Assembly (NCBI GenBank): GCA_020161395.1
Contig: JAIUOE010000008.1
Coordinates: forward strand, 108,789-172,788
Origin: Bacteroidota bacterium
Lineage (GTDB): Bacteria > Bacteroidota > Ignavibacteria > Ignavibacteriales > Ignavibacteriaceae
Reading direction: 5' to 3'
Length of the DNA stretch: 64,000 nt
Below, piece by piece: positions 54,208 to 63,748 of the stretch. Below the pieces are notes generated by a model. The model did no database searches and was not told the DNA's origin. It saw only the letters and a program-made list of their open reading frames with translations. A program made the position numbers and the translations under genes. Each line of letters opens with the position of its first letter. Within the stretch, counting starts at the first letter, position 1.

Positions 54208-55587
54208 TCAGGGTTGTTCGGGATTGATTCTGTATCTGCTCATAAGGCGGTAGATAGTAGCTCTTCCCAACTTCAATTTTTTTGCTGCTTCTAATATATT
54301 CCCTTTTGTCACTTTGAGTGCATGTCTGATTGCTTCCTCCTTTATTTTTTCGAAGGGAAGCACGACCGGGGAATTCAGGAATTTTTCGACGCTCGACTCC
54401 TCGACCGATGGTGTTGCCGATCTGATATGCATCGGCAGGTCTTCAACATCAATGGTATCATTTTCTGTGAGGATCAGGCAGCGTTCGATGGTGTTTTCCA
54501 TTTCTCTCACATTACCGGGCCAGTCATAATCGAAAAGAAGTTTTAATGCCTTTGGAGTAAAGCCGAGGCATTTTTTATCGAGTTTACGGTTGAAGTGTTG
54601 CAGAAAATGCTCAGCCAGCACTATAATATCCCCTTTTCTGGCTCTGAGGGGAGGAAGATTGATCGGGAATGAATTCAATCTGTAAAAAAGGTCTTCACGG
54701 AATTCCTTGTTTTCAACAGCATGTTTCAAATCACGGTTGGTAGCGGAAATAATTCTGACATCGCATTTAATTGTTTCGGTACCGCCGACTCTTTCAAATT
54801 CCTTTTGCTGAATAACGCGAAGAAGTTTGGACTGGAGAGATATATCCATTTCACCAACTTCATCGAGGAAGATTGTTCCTTTGTTTGCAAGTTCAAATTT
54901 CCCCATTTTTCTTTGGTGAGCTCCGGTGAAAGAGCCTTTTTCGTGACCGAAGAGTTCGCTTTCCATCAAATCGCGGGGTATGGAGGCACAGTTTACTACA
55001 ACAAAAGGGTAGGATTTTCTGATGCCGTTGTAATGAATTGCTTTGGCAATAAGTTCCTTCCCCGTACCGCTTTCACCATGGATAAGCACGGTGATGTCGT
55101 TATCGAGGACTTTAGTGACCATTTTGAAGACATCCTGCATCTTGCCGTCGGCAGAGATAATATTGCTGAAGCTGTAAGTCTGGGTTACATTTTCTCTGAC
55201 TTTCTCGAGTTCTTTTTCAAGGTCATAATTTTTGAGGGCATTTCTGATCGCAGGTTCAAGTCTTTGGGTATCAATCGGTTTCGGGAAATAGTCGTAAGCA
55301 CCAATTCTGAGGGCTTCAAGCGCCACATCCACCCTTCCTTGTGCGGAAAGTATAATAACCGGAAGTTTTGAATCGAATTTTTTCACCTCTGCGAGGGCTT
55401 CAATTCCGCTGATTCCGGGAAGCATAATATCGAGAAGAATGAGATCAGGTTTCATCGAAAGTGAAGCGAGCATCTCTTCGGCATTATCAAAGGTTTTTAC
55501 TTTGTAATTCCATTTTTCGCTAACCCAATAGGTGAGCAACCTTAAAATCGGTGCCTGGTCGTCGACAACAAATATCAATTTATCCAT
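54208..55587 (-). CDS. Sigma-54-dependent NtrC-family response regulator
   Basis: 459 residues. Receiver (about 1-120; DDQAPILRL, LILLDIMLPG, PKPID), AAA+ domain with Walker A GESGTGKELIAKAI (about 171), the sigma-54 loop as GSFTGA, Walker B GTIFLDEVGEM, and LFYRLNSFPINLPPLRAR; Fis-type helix-turn-helix at the end (ILEAAKKLKLGRATIYRLMSRY). It activates sigma-54 promoters. The kinase gene upstream overlaps it by 8 bases, the probable cognate pair. Confidence 0.94.
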   Translation of the reverse strand: MDKLIFVVDDQAPILRLLTYWVSEKWNYKVKTFDNAEEMLASLSMKPDLILLDIMLPGISGIEALAEVKKFDSKLPVIILSAQGRVDVALEALRIGAYDYFPKPIDTQRLEPAIRNALKNYDLEKELEKVRENVTQTYSFSNIISADGKMQDVFKMVTKVLDNDITVLIHGESGTGKELIAKAIHYNGIRKSYPFVVVNCASIPRDLMESELFGHEKGSFTGAHQRKMGKFELANKGTIFLDEVGEMDISLQSKLLRVIQQKEFERVGGTETIKCDVRIISATNRDLKHAVENKEFREDLFYRLNSFPINLPPLRARKGDIIVLAEHFLQHFNRKLDKKCLGFTPKALKLLFDYDWPGNVREMENTIERCLILTENDTIDVEDLPMHIRSATPSVEESSVEKFLNSPVVLPFEKIKEEAIRHALKVTKGNILEAAKKLKLGRATIYRLMSRYRINPEQP

Positions 55588-57487
55588 TGTTGGAATACCT
55601 CTTAGGATTTAGTTGTAATTTGATGATTACCGTGGTTCCGTTGTTTTCTTCACTTTTCAGATTAATATATCCTTTGTGCAGATCTATTATTTGCTTCACG
55701 AGGGCGAGTCCGAGTCCTGAACCCGGCAGCGAGTTGTCAGTTCTCGAGACCTTATAGAATTTTTGGAAGATATAAGGTAAATCTTTTTTAGGAATCCCGA
55801 CTCCGGTATCGCTGATTATGGCTTCCAGTTCATTTTTTCTTAACCGGACAAAAATTGTGATTCTGCCGCCGGGATTGGTAAACTTAACAGCATTACTGAT
55901 AATGTTTTCGAAAACCTGTGTCAATCTTTCTTTGTCAGCATTTATTATCACAGGAACATCGGGATATTCCTCAAGAATGGTGATGGATTTTTCATCGGCA
56001 TTTTTTCTGAACTCAGACACTGCCTCGGTAATGAGGTCGATCGGGTCGAAATCAGATTTGTCAAGCACTACCTTCCCGCCCTCAAGTTTTGAGATATCAA
56101 GAACATCGTTTATCAGATCAGCAAGCCGTTTAGATTCGGTAAGAATGATTTTGTTGAAGTCGATTCTTACTGATTCCGGCATATCGGTATCAGAGTCGAT
56201 GGTTTCGGAAAAACCGATGATGGAAGCGAGAGGTGTTCTAAGTTCGTGTGAGATGTTGGCGACGAATTCACTTTTAAGATGATTCAGTTCCTCGAGTACG
56301 GAGATTCTTTGTTTTACACGATCCCGTTCAATGGAGATAATCCGGTTGGCTTCGATGAGCTTATTGTTAAGGTCATTCATCATCTCATGATCATGGATTC
56401 GGGATGTTACATTTCGACCGATACCCACAATCCCGTCGAACCGGTTTTTTTGTGAGTAAACGGGGCGGGCATTAATTTCAAAAGTGAGCCTTTTCCCGAA
56501 CTTAGTGATGAATGCAGCCTCGAAAGTTACAAGTTTGGAAGCCTTCAGCAGTTCCTTGAAGGAAATGGCGATCACTTTCCGTTCCGGTTCATCGATGAAA
56601 GAGATGAAATGCTTCCCGATCATTTCTTCAGGGAGAAACTCAAGAGAGAGCGCCCCGAGTGCATTTACGGAGGAGAAACCCCCCGTCTGGTCGAGGACAA
56701 AAATAAGGTCATCAGCGGTTTCGAAGAGTATTCTTAATTTTTCTTCGGAGCTTCGGAGTTTACCTATCAGTTCCTTGTCATCTGTAACATCAACGATCAG
56801 GTTTGAGATTCCGGTAATCCTGCCTCCTGAGGTGACAGTATGAACAAAGTGTCTTACATACTTAAGTTGCTGGTCGTCGGAGTAAATTCTGTAGTTAATT
56901 GAAGAAGTGTCGCCCTGTAGAGCACCTCTTAATTTAAGTTTGAATTGCCTGAAGTCAGCAGGGTGCACTTTTCTCATCAGTGCAGTGGCGGAGATATTTT
57001 CAGGTTTGAAACCGGGAGAGAAGAACCAGTCGATATCTCCGGTCAATTCTGTTATTCGCGAATTTGGAGTATCCACATGGAAAGAGAGAGTCCGCGAAAA
57101 TCCGGTGAGACGGGGTGCCACATTCATCTGTTGTAAATCACCAGGTACTGCCGTTTTTGTGCCGGACTGTGATCCGGAATATTGTCCTGTGACCGCTGAA
57201 AATTCCACTTCATAGAATGCTGCACCGGGAGTTTTAAGATCGTCGACCGAGTTGATTCGTGAGGAGACGAATTTTAATTCTTTCTCCAGTTTTTGAATCA
57301 GAGACGAGAAGGTTTTAAAGTCTTTAACGGATGCAGCCTGCGAGTTGATTATCTCCTCTGCTCTTTGGGAAACTTTTCCTTCGCTGTAAACAATCTTGGC
57401 ACCTTTATCCTCGTTTACCTCGAGTAAAAGAGTAAGAGCCGGTTTTGGGGAAGTGCTGATCTTGGAGTTCTCCGCGTTAGCTGGCAT
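55580..57487 (-). CDS. Soluble PAS-domain sensor histidine kinase
   Basis: About 635 residues. ATG 57487 is chosen over a TTG at 57502; neither has a clear ribosome site. There is no membrane segment, so it senses a cytoplasmic cue. Two PAS domains (about 85-235 and 240-370; PAC-like IDVTDDKELIGKL and VGIGRNVTSRI), HisKA with VANISHELRTPLASIIGFSE (about 415), and HATPase with NIISNAVKFTNPG, DTGVGIPKKDLPYIF, GSGLGLALVKQI. It heads the operon kinase-NtrC-STAS-PP2C. Confidence 0.9.
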   Translation of the reverse strand: MPANAENSKISTSPKPALTLLLEVNEDKGAKIVYSEGKVSQRAEEIINSQAASVKDFKTFSSLIQKLEKELKFVSSRINSVDDLKTPGAAFYEVEFSAVTGQYSGSQSGTKTAVPGDLQQMNVAPRLTGFSRTLSFHVDTPNSRITELTGDIDWFFSPGFKPENISATALMRKVHPADFRQFKLKLRGALQGDTSSINYRIYSDDQQLKYVRHFVHTVTSGGRITGISNLIVDVTDDKELIGKLRSSEEKLRILFETADDLIFVLDQTGGFSSVNALGALSLEFLPEEMIGKHFISFIDEPERKVIAISFKELLKASKLVTFEAAFITKFGKRLTFEINARPVYSQKNRFDGIVGIGRNVTSRIHDHEMMNDLNNKLIEANRIISIERDRVKQRISVLEELNHLKSEFVANISHELRTPLASIIGFSETIDSDTDMPESVRIDFNKIILTESKRLADLINDVLDISKLEGGKVVLDKSDFDPIDLITEAVSEFRKNADEKSITILEEYPDVPVIINADKERLTQVFENIISNAVKFTNPGGRITIFVRLRKNELEAIISDTGVGIPKKDLPYIFQKFYKVSRTDNSLPGSGLGLALVKQIIDLHKGYINLKSEENNGTTVIIKLQLNPKRYSNNG

Positions 57488-57654
57488 ATTGGAAATAAGC
57501 AAAGTGGCAATTAATTAAGTGTCTTAATATAAGACATTATTTAGATAAAATGAAGAAAGTTCTGAAAAAAAATGAAAAAAATGAGGTAATTGTTCGACAC
57601 ATGATTATCATCTTATATTTTAGTTGAAACAAATATTTTTTTTTCGGAGGTGAA

Positions 57655-59046
57655 ATGGAACATAGAATTGAAACCGACACCATGGGTGAGGTTCAGGTGC
57701 CCGCAGACAAGTATTACGGAGCACAAACGGGAAGATCCTTAATGAATTTTAAGATCGGCGGAGAGAAAATGCCCGCTGAATTGATCAAAGCATTTGGCAT
57801 TCTGAAAAAAGCTGCTGCTTTGACAAACAAAGAACTTGGTCTTTTGAGTGAAGAGAAGACTGCCCTGATCGCAGAAGCGGCTCAGGAGGTAATCGACGGC
57901 AAGCTTGAAGGGAATTTCCCATTGGTGGTTTGGCAGACGGGCAGCGGAACACAGTCGAACATGAATGTAAATGAAGTGATAGCCAACCGTGCGATCGAAC
58001 TTGCAGGAGGTGTTGTCGGGAGTAAAAAACCGATCCATCCGAATGATGATGTGAATAAGGCACAGTCTTCAAATGATACATTTCCGACTGCGATGCATAT
58101 TGCAGCAGCAATGGCTGTGAATGAAAAACTCATCCCAATGGTTACAAAACTTCGCGACGCTCTCGCAGCAAAATCTGAAGAATTCAAGGATGTGATAAAA
58201 ATTGGCAGAACCCATCTGATGGATGCCACACCTCTGACACTCGGACAGGAATTCAGCGGATACGCTCAACAGTTGACCAACGGACTAAAGAGAATTAACA
58301 ATTCACTTCCGTTTGTTTATGAACTTGCTCTCGGTGGCACCGCTGTTGGTACGGGGTTAAACACTCACCCCGAATTTGCAGTAAAGGGAGCTGCGAAGAT
58401 TGCCGAACTGACAGGGCTTCCTTTTGTAACAGCACCCAATAAATTTGAATCGCTCGCAGCACATGACGCCATGGTCGAGCTTCACGGTGTATTGAAAACC
58501 CTCGCTGCATCGCTGATGAAGATTGCGAATGATGTAAGATGGCTGGGAAGCGGCCCCAGGTCGGGTATCGGAGAGTTGAACCTTCCGGAGAATGAACCCG
58601 GAAGCTCCATAATGCCGGGAAAAGTTAATCCGACACAGTCCGAGGCAATGACAATGGTTTGTGCTCAGGTTTTCGGGAATGATGTGGCGGTCAATTTTGG
58701 CGGTGCATCGGGTAATTTTGAACTCAATGTATTCAAGCCTGTGATAATTTACAATGTTCTTCAGTCAGTCAGGCTGATTTCTGATGCGTGTGAGAGCTTC
58801 ACCGACCATTGTGTGGTTGGAATTGAAGCCAACACTATGAACATCAAAAAGCATGTTGAGAATTCGCTGATGCTGGTCACTTCGTTAAATCCTCATATCG
58901 GCTACGATAATGCAGCAAAAATTGCGAAAAAGGCACATAAAGAACACAAAACTCTCAAGGAAACTGCATTGGAGCTCGGACTTCTCACAGAGGAGCAATT
59001 TGATAAAATTGTAAGACCCGAAGAAATGATTTCTGCAAAGATGTAG
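57655..59046 (+). CDS. fumC: Fumarate hydratase, class II
   Basis: 463 residues. Fumarate plus water to malate in the TCA cycle. Signatures: [53 protein letters not shown], and the superfamily signature [16 protein letters not shown] (about residue 317). Length is normal; strong ribosome site CGGAGGTG (57643-57650). Confidence 0.96.
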   Translation: MEHRIETDTMGEVQVPADKYYGAQTGRSLMNFKIGGEKMPAELIKAFGILKKAAALTNKELGLLSEEKTALIAEAAQEVIDGKLEGNFPLVVWQTGSGTQSNMNVNEVIANRAIELAGGVVGSKKPIHPNDDVNKAQSSNDTFPTAMHIAAAMAVNEKLIPMVTKLRDALAAKSEEFKDVIKIGRTHLMDATPLTLGQEFSGYAQQLTNGLKRINNSLPFVYELALGGTAVGTGLNTHPEFAVKGAAKIAELTGLPFVTAPNKFESLAAHDAMVELHGVLKTLAASLMKIANDVRWLGSGPRSGIGELNLPENEPGSSIMPGKVNPTQSEAMTMVCAQVFGNDVAVNFGGASGNFELNVFKPVIIYNVLQSVRLISDACESFTDHCVVGIEANTMNIKKHVENSLMLVTSLNPHIGYDNAAKIAKKAHKEHKTLKETALELGLLTEEQFDKIVRPEEMISAKM

Positions 59047-59079
59047 TTCTTCCGGTAGCTGAAAGTTGTAGATGAAAGA

Positions 59080-59105
59080 GGCTGTCAGGAAAATGGCAGC
59101 CTTTT
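59080..59105 (+). terminator. Weak terminator after fumC
   Basis: An 8-bp stem (59080-59087 with 59094-59101, one G-U), 6-base loop, and only TTTT after it. Confidence 0.6.
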
Positions 59106-59211
59106 CACCTTTGCCGCTATTTTTTCCTGTAAACTAGGCAATTATTCTGCCCTCGAAAAATCATTCTGGAACTCTCTGAATTAAAAATAATTTTTCTATA
59201 ATGCAATCGGG

Positions 59212-59238
59212 AAAAGGTATTACTCTTTACCTTTTTTT
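59212..59238 (+). terminator. Second terminator downstream of fumC
   Basis: An 8-bp stem (59212-59219 with 59228-59235) whose 3' arm runs into seven T (59232-59238). Confidence 0.65.
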
Positions 59239-59562
59239 ATTCGGATGTTGTTATAAAATTAAGGTGAGCGTTGGATTTTGATTTGATTCAATGTTGCACA
59301 ATTCATTGTGAATAAAAGGTATCATGAGTTCATTGTTTATAGTTCTTAAAGCCGGGCTTATTATCAACACTTGGGAAATATTTTTGTTTTCTGCAGGGAA
59401 ACAGACCGCACCTCCGTTTTGGTTTGGTAACTTTCTGCCTTCTCTTTTTATCTCCTATCCCGGTTTTACGGGTATCCCAATTTTTATGTGCCTTCCCAAA
59501 ACTTTTCATTCTAAATATCTATTTTTTGATCAACCAACACAAACTTTGTGTGAGGAAATTAT

Positions 59563-59709
59563 ATGTCTAAATTAACAAATAACCCTTTTCAATTTGTTTC
59601 GTTTTCAGTTCTGCTTATTATAGTTGTTTGCACAACAGAGGTTAGTGCCCAGTTTGATTCGCTGATGTTTTTGGATGCAGGATATTATTTGAACGAATCT
59701 TGTCTCTGA
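59563..59709 (+). pseudogene. Truncated 5' remnant of a secreted FG-GAP-type protein gene
   Basis: Start and ribosome site (GAGGAAATT, 59552-59560) are intact. The frame gives a 48-residue product: signal peptide, then SAQFDSLMFLDAGYYLNES, then TGA at 59707-59709. The same layout opens the intact-looking gene at 63749 (AQYFDSLIFKTTGLYWKES), so this is probably a decayed paralogue. Short open stretches follow (59708-59803 in another frame) but no complete gene before 59993. Confidence 0.6.
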
Positions 59710-59992
59710 TGGTCAGTATCATCGAACTACTTTACAACACCCCGATGATAATTTTTTCATTAATGATATGGGATTTGCGTGGGAAAATGAATGGTATAAA
59801 TAATTGACTTGACCAACGATTTTTATAGGACTATGTTAAACTATAATTTAAGTAATTTATATAATTCACGGGATAAACTTTTGTTGTTTTGGGCGGCAAA
59901 TCAGTTCATTATCTTTGCATAGATGATACTATGATTGGATACTTTCTAATTTCGCAAAAAACAGCAATAATTTTTGTAAAGGAGTATTAAAA
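59710..59992. other. Degenerate region between two broken genes
   Basis: 283 bases, AT-rich, stop-interrupted in all frames. Two short open stretches (59708-59803 and about 59877-59988) may be gene relics. A strong ribosome site AAGGAG (59980-59985) lies 7 bases before the ATG of the broken protease gene. Confidence 0.5.
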
Positions 59993-62294
59993 TGAAGTTT
60001 TATGGGTTTCTTGTTACCATTACATTGGTGATAATTTTAACAACATGAGTCTATAGTCAATACGAGATCGATTTATCATCTGATGTTCCCGCTAATTATC
60101 AAAGTACAGGAGTGATTCCCACTCGCATGATAGAATCCAGTGGTATCATTAGAGGTGGTATGGAAATCACTGCTCAGGGAATTCTGAAGGTACCAATAGT
60201 TTTTGTACGGTTTGCCGGGGATAACGCAATTTCTCCCGGTGGTCTTTGGAGTGACCCAAATGTTCTTCCCACACAATTTGCCAATTTGCTAAATCAGTCT
60301 ATTCCTATCGGCAATATCTATACAAACAACAATTTATCCAAATATTATGATTTGTTCTCCGGAGGCAATGGATTAGGGGTTGAGGGTGAATTCCAAGTGA
60401 TTGGTGATGTATTCTATATCACTGTCAGTAAAAGTTATAACCAGTATACTTCTAACGGAGCCGTTGCTAAAGAAGTTATTAATATTTTGGACGGATTGAT
60501 TGACTTCAGACAATATGATAACTGGAGATTTAAAGACAACAATGAATTATACAACCATCAGTATTTACCCTACAATCCTAAACCCGGAACTTCTGGGGAT
60601 GGGAAACTGGACTGTATGGTTATATTTTCGCGACTTCGGGTAATTAACGATGAAGAAAGTATTGGTGGATATGCCGAACTCGGTCTGAGTGAAACTATAG
60701 TTAAAGATGGAATTGCTATTAGTAATGAATGCGGGGTAACAGGCTTTAACGCCTATAAAAGATGGCCGGAGAGCATTATGAGCATAATAGCACATGAACT
60801 TGGGCACTATCAATTTGGGATGGTGGATGGTAACACTGGTAGCCATTTTGATGGGAGGTATAACAATGATACCTCCTATAATTATGGGAATCTCCATTCT
60901 TTTTCTTTAATGACAAGATACGGCGGTCATCATTGTTTAATGCCTATGAGAAATACCGCTTGGGGTGGTTAGACCCACAAATAATAACATCAGATATGAA
61001 TTATGTTGAACTTAACGAAACTTTTATAGGAAACAATAATAATTCTGTCCTTGTTCTAGTGAGGTATGACAATGATGGCAAATTAAAAGAGTTCTTTTTA
61101 CTCGAAAATTATCATTCCACCAACTCTTACTCTAGTGCCAACCCTTTCCTTGTCACACAATTATTTGGGAACGAGCATGTTTTCACAAAGGGTGTCTTGG
61201 TTTATCATATCTCAGAGGAAAACTTTGCATACCCTACGATGTCGGATGTTGATATGGAATGTGCAGATGGGAGGTGGGATTGGCAGGTGATTCAAGGAGG
61301 TTCAACGCCCTTGGACAGACTTGACGATTTGATCGACAAGGCTGTTCCAAACGAGAATGATGGTCAAGATGAGAGAGATTATATTCGAGCTATGGCTGGT
61401 AATCAATATTATAATGATTATATGGCACTCACTCCAGGTACGACATCTGATATTGAAAAGAAAAAGCAAAGACGATATTCGTCAAATGATCAATTAGGAG
61501 ATATGGATGACTTTTTCAATTCGGGTTATAATACAGTTTTTACCAAATGGAGTAATCCTTCAAGCCGAAAACGAGACAATACACTTCCGGAAGTGGGGTT
61601 TGAAGTTATTGGTTATGATAACAGCACAAAAAAATTCATCCTAAGCGTAGCAACAAGTGCTTCGGGAATTATATCCCTATCACCTTCGAAACCACAGAAC
61701 CTTACAATCTCGAAAAGCGGTTCTAATCACCCTCTTCTAAACTGGCCTGCGAATGGTGAATCCGATTTGGCAGGATACAAGATTTACAAAAAGACAACCT
61801 CTGCTCAAGGGTGGAATTATTACACTTCCGTAACGACAAACAGTTATGAAGACCTCAATGAAACTTATTTGGTGTCTGGAGGTATTGGTTACGAACATCC
61901 TGTCTACTATTATGTAACTGCATTTGATACTCAGTCTAAAGAATCAGACCCGTCCAAAGAAGTCACAACACTCGTCAAAGGTGCCCTTTTAGAAAAAGAA
62001 GGAATAGATGCAGAAACCTCAAAAGCACCAATTGAATTTGGATTGTTTCAAAACCACCCAAACCCCTTCAACCCTGAAACTGTTATCCGTTTCACTTTAC
62101 CCGTCGCAGGATTCGCCAAAGGTGTGGTGTATGATATCCTCGGACGAGAAGTCTGCATTTTGCTTGATGGTGAGACTCCGGCAGGGCAACATCAATTGAA
62201 ATTTAATGCTGAAGGTATAGGGTCTGGTGTCTATTTCTTTCGCCTTAATGCAAGTAAATTTTCAGCGACGATCAAGATGACAGTAAATAAGTAA
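59993..62294 (+). pseudogene. M6-like zinc metalloprotease with T9SS domain, broken by three lesions
   Basis: Combined frames encode a secreted protease of ~765 residues. The natural ATG is 59993 with a strong ribosome site, but one T appears missing right after codon 3, so the signal peptide (YGFLVTITLVIILTT) is in another frame. An in-frame TGA (60046-60048) interrupts the end of the signal. The main body (to 60972) contains the zinc motif HELGH (IIAHELGHYQFGMVDG). A -1 shift at about 60920-60936 then links it to FNAYEKYRLGWLDP, the M6 region, FN3 domain, and sorting domain (FQNHPNPFNPETVI), ending 62294. Family is M6/immune-inhibitor-A-like by pattern. Confidence 0.8.
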
Positions 62295-62310
62295 ATTTAT
62301 CTTTGACGGG

Positions 62311-62326
62311 AGGTGTTTTTACACCT
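62311..62326 (+). other. Perfect 6-bp hairpin after the broken protease
   Basis: AGGTGT-TTTT-ACACCT. There is no good T-run behind it, so a terminator function is doubtful. Confidence 0.35.
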
Positions 62327-62374
62327 TATGTTTAAGGTTAACAAAACAATTTCAAAATAATAAGGAAATTAGTT

Positions 62375-63271
62375 ATGAAACTTATCAACACATTGTTTTT
62401 ATTTTTAATACTCACAGGTTGTACAATTGCTCAACTTGATACCACTGATTATTTTCCAATGCATGTGGGAGACAAGTGGCAGTTTTCTTCACTTGGTAGT
62501 GACGGTTATACTATATTAATATCGGGCGATACAATAATGCCGAATGGCAATCGATATTTTATTCGTGAATATCGGACTGATCCTAATATCCCGGCTGATT
62601 ATCCCTGGTATCTTCGAAAACGACAAGATGGCTTTGTTGTAAGATACATTCCGGGGTCTGATCAGGAATATGAGTGGTTAAACCTTAATGCACAAAAAGG
62701 TGAAATTTGGTTAAATCTTCCGCCTGACAGTACTGAAGGATTTTGGGGAGTAAAAGATACCGGCACTTATCACAACACACTAACAAATTCCTTTCTCAAA
62801 TACAAATTATATGATTGTGTTCGCTTACCGGATACGATATGGTGCTCGGAAACGCCTGACACCGAACCACCAACCTTAACTCAGGGACTGGGTATAACAG
62901 GGACATTTTTTTCGCATTGTTACGGAGCAATAATAAACGGAGTAGCCTACGGGACAGTGTCGGTCGAAGAAGGAACCGAAATACTTCCATCACAATTCTA
63001 CCTTTCTCGGAACTATCCAAACCCCTTCAACCCCGAAACAGTTATAAAATTCTCACTTAAAGAGAAGAGCAGCGTAACGCTTACTGTTTACAACATCACG
63101 GGTCAGAAGGTGGTGGAACTTGCCACGGGCGAGATGGAGAAGGGATTTTATGAGCGTAAATTTGATGGAACGAAATTCTCATCCGGTGTTTATATTTTCT
63201 GCATTGAAGCGCAATCGCTTGAGAGCAAGACAACTTATTCCAAAACTGTGAAAGCTTTGCTGCTTAAATAG
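62375..63271 (+). CDS. Secreted protein with type A T9SS sorting domain
   Basis: 298 residues. The N-terminus MKLINTLFLFLILTGCTIAQ has both a lipobox-like LTGC and a signal-peptidase I site (IAQ); with a T9SS signal, type I cleavage is likelier. The ~190-residue body (YFPMHVGDKWQFSSLGSDGYT ... WYLRKRQDGFVVRYI) is unrecognised and has four cysteines. The sorting domain (SRNYPNPFNPETVIKF ... TVKALLLK) contains a short insert (SLESKTTYS) near its end. It is the only intact complete gene of this 3' cluster. Confidence 0.82.
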   Translation: MKLINTLFLFLILTGCTIAQLDTTDYFPMHVGDKWQFSSLGSDGYTILISGDTIMPNGNRYFIREYRTDPNIPADYPWYLRKRQDGFVVRYIPGSDQEYEWLNLNAQKGEIWLNLPPDSTEGFWGVKDTGTYHNTLTNSFLKYKLYDCVRLPDTIWCSETPDTEPPTLTQGLGITGTFFSHCYGAIINGVAYGTVSVEEGTEILPSQFYLSRNYPNPFNPETVIKFSLKEKSSVTLTVYNITGQKVVELATGEMEKGFYERKFDGTKFSSGVYIFCIEAQSLESKTTYSKTVKALLLK

Positions 63272-63748
63272 GGCTGAGGGATGAATGTTGATGGCTGAAA
63301 AGCCCGCACAAGAATGTTAAATTATTAAGGCTGTCTCGAGAGGGTCAGCCTATTAAAATATCTATGGTGAAATAAATTTCAATTATTGGTGTAATAACAC
63401 ATGTTAAAAATATTTTTTAGATCTCTTGACATTAATTACAAAAATTTGTAATTTAATTTCAGGATATAATTAAACACGGGAGAGCGATGTAAAAGCAGGA
63501 AATAAAATAACCGGGACAAAAATTGTCCGGTTATTACAAGTTATCCGGCAGGATGTTCAAGGATTTTTACCGGTCCCTTTATGAGCAAATATTCTATCGT
63601 AATGTACCTTCCACACCCTGTAGAGAACCATATGGCGGTTCTTCTCCGGGAAACCTTTACAAAACCAAGTTTGATGCACTAAGACATTTTAAGCAAATAA
63701 GATGTCGTTAAGCCATTGTTTAGATACTTAATCTTTATGGAAGACTGT
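63272..63748. other. Intergenic region, 477 bases, with promoter-like element and hairpins
   Basis: It holds a weak hairpin near 63328-63349 (AGGCTG/CAGCCT), a promoter-like element at 63426-63454, a strong imperfect hairpin at 63506-63536 (ATAACCGGG-ACAA ... TTGTCCGGTTAT), and a hairpin around 63606-63640. An open frame at 63523-63711 is not convincing as a gene. The stretch may be a long structured leader of the gene at 63749, or carry a small RNA. Confidence 0.5.
63426..63454 (+). promoter_or_regulatory. Sigma-70-like promoter overlapped by a perfect inverted repeat
   Basis: TTGACA (63426-63431), a 17-base spacer, TAATTT (63449-63454). Inside, ATTACAAA-AA-TTTGTAAT (63435-63452) is a perfect 8-bp inverted repeat overlapping the -10, the shape of a repressor operator. 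The first start codon downstream is 63749, so the leader would be about 285 bases. Confidence 0.5.

Larger units (their letters stand above)
59047..59562. other. Intergenic region, 516 bases, no convincing gene
   Basis: It contains a weak terminator (59080-59105), a better one (59212-59238), and AT-rich sequence. An open frame at 59324-59575 has no family match or ribosome site and is left out. The right end holds GAGGAAATT just before the truncated gene at 59563. Confidence 0.55.

Noticed and set aside
54721..55371. 216-codon frame antisense to the NtrC-type regulator
   Set aside because: Lies fully inside a well-supported gene on the other strand; sequence has no recognisable domain.
59324..59575. 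83-codon open frame before the truncated FG-GAP remnant
   Set aside because: No family match, no ribosome site, odd composition (Phe/Pro-rich); it runs over the ribosome site and start of the gene at 59563.
60046..60048. TGA as selenocysteine or recoded Trp in the protease
   Set aside because: It is in the signal peptide, with two other lesions in the same gene; TGA is a normal stop in neighbouring genes.
63523..63711. 62-codon frame in the leader before the last gene
   Set aside because: No ribosome site, no family match, overlaps hairpins; more likely part of a leader or small RNA.
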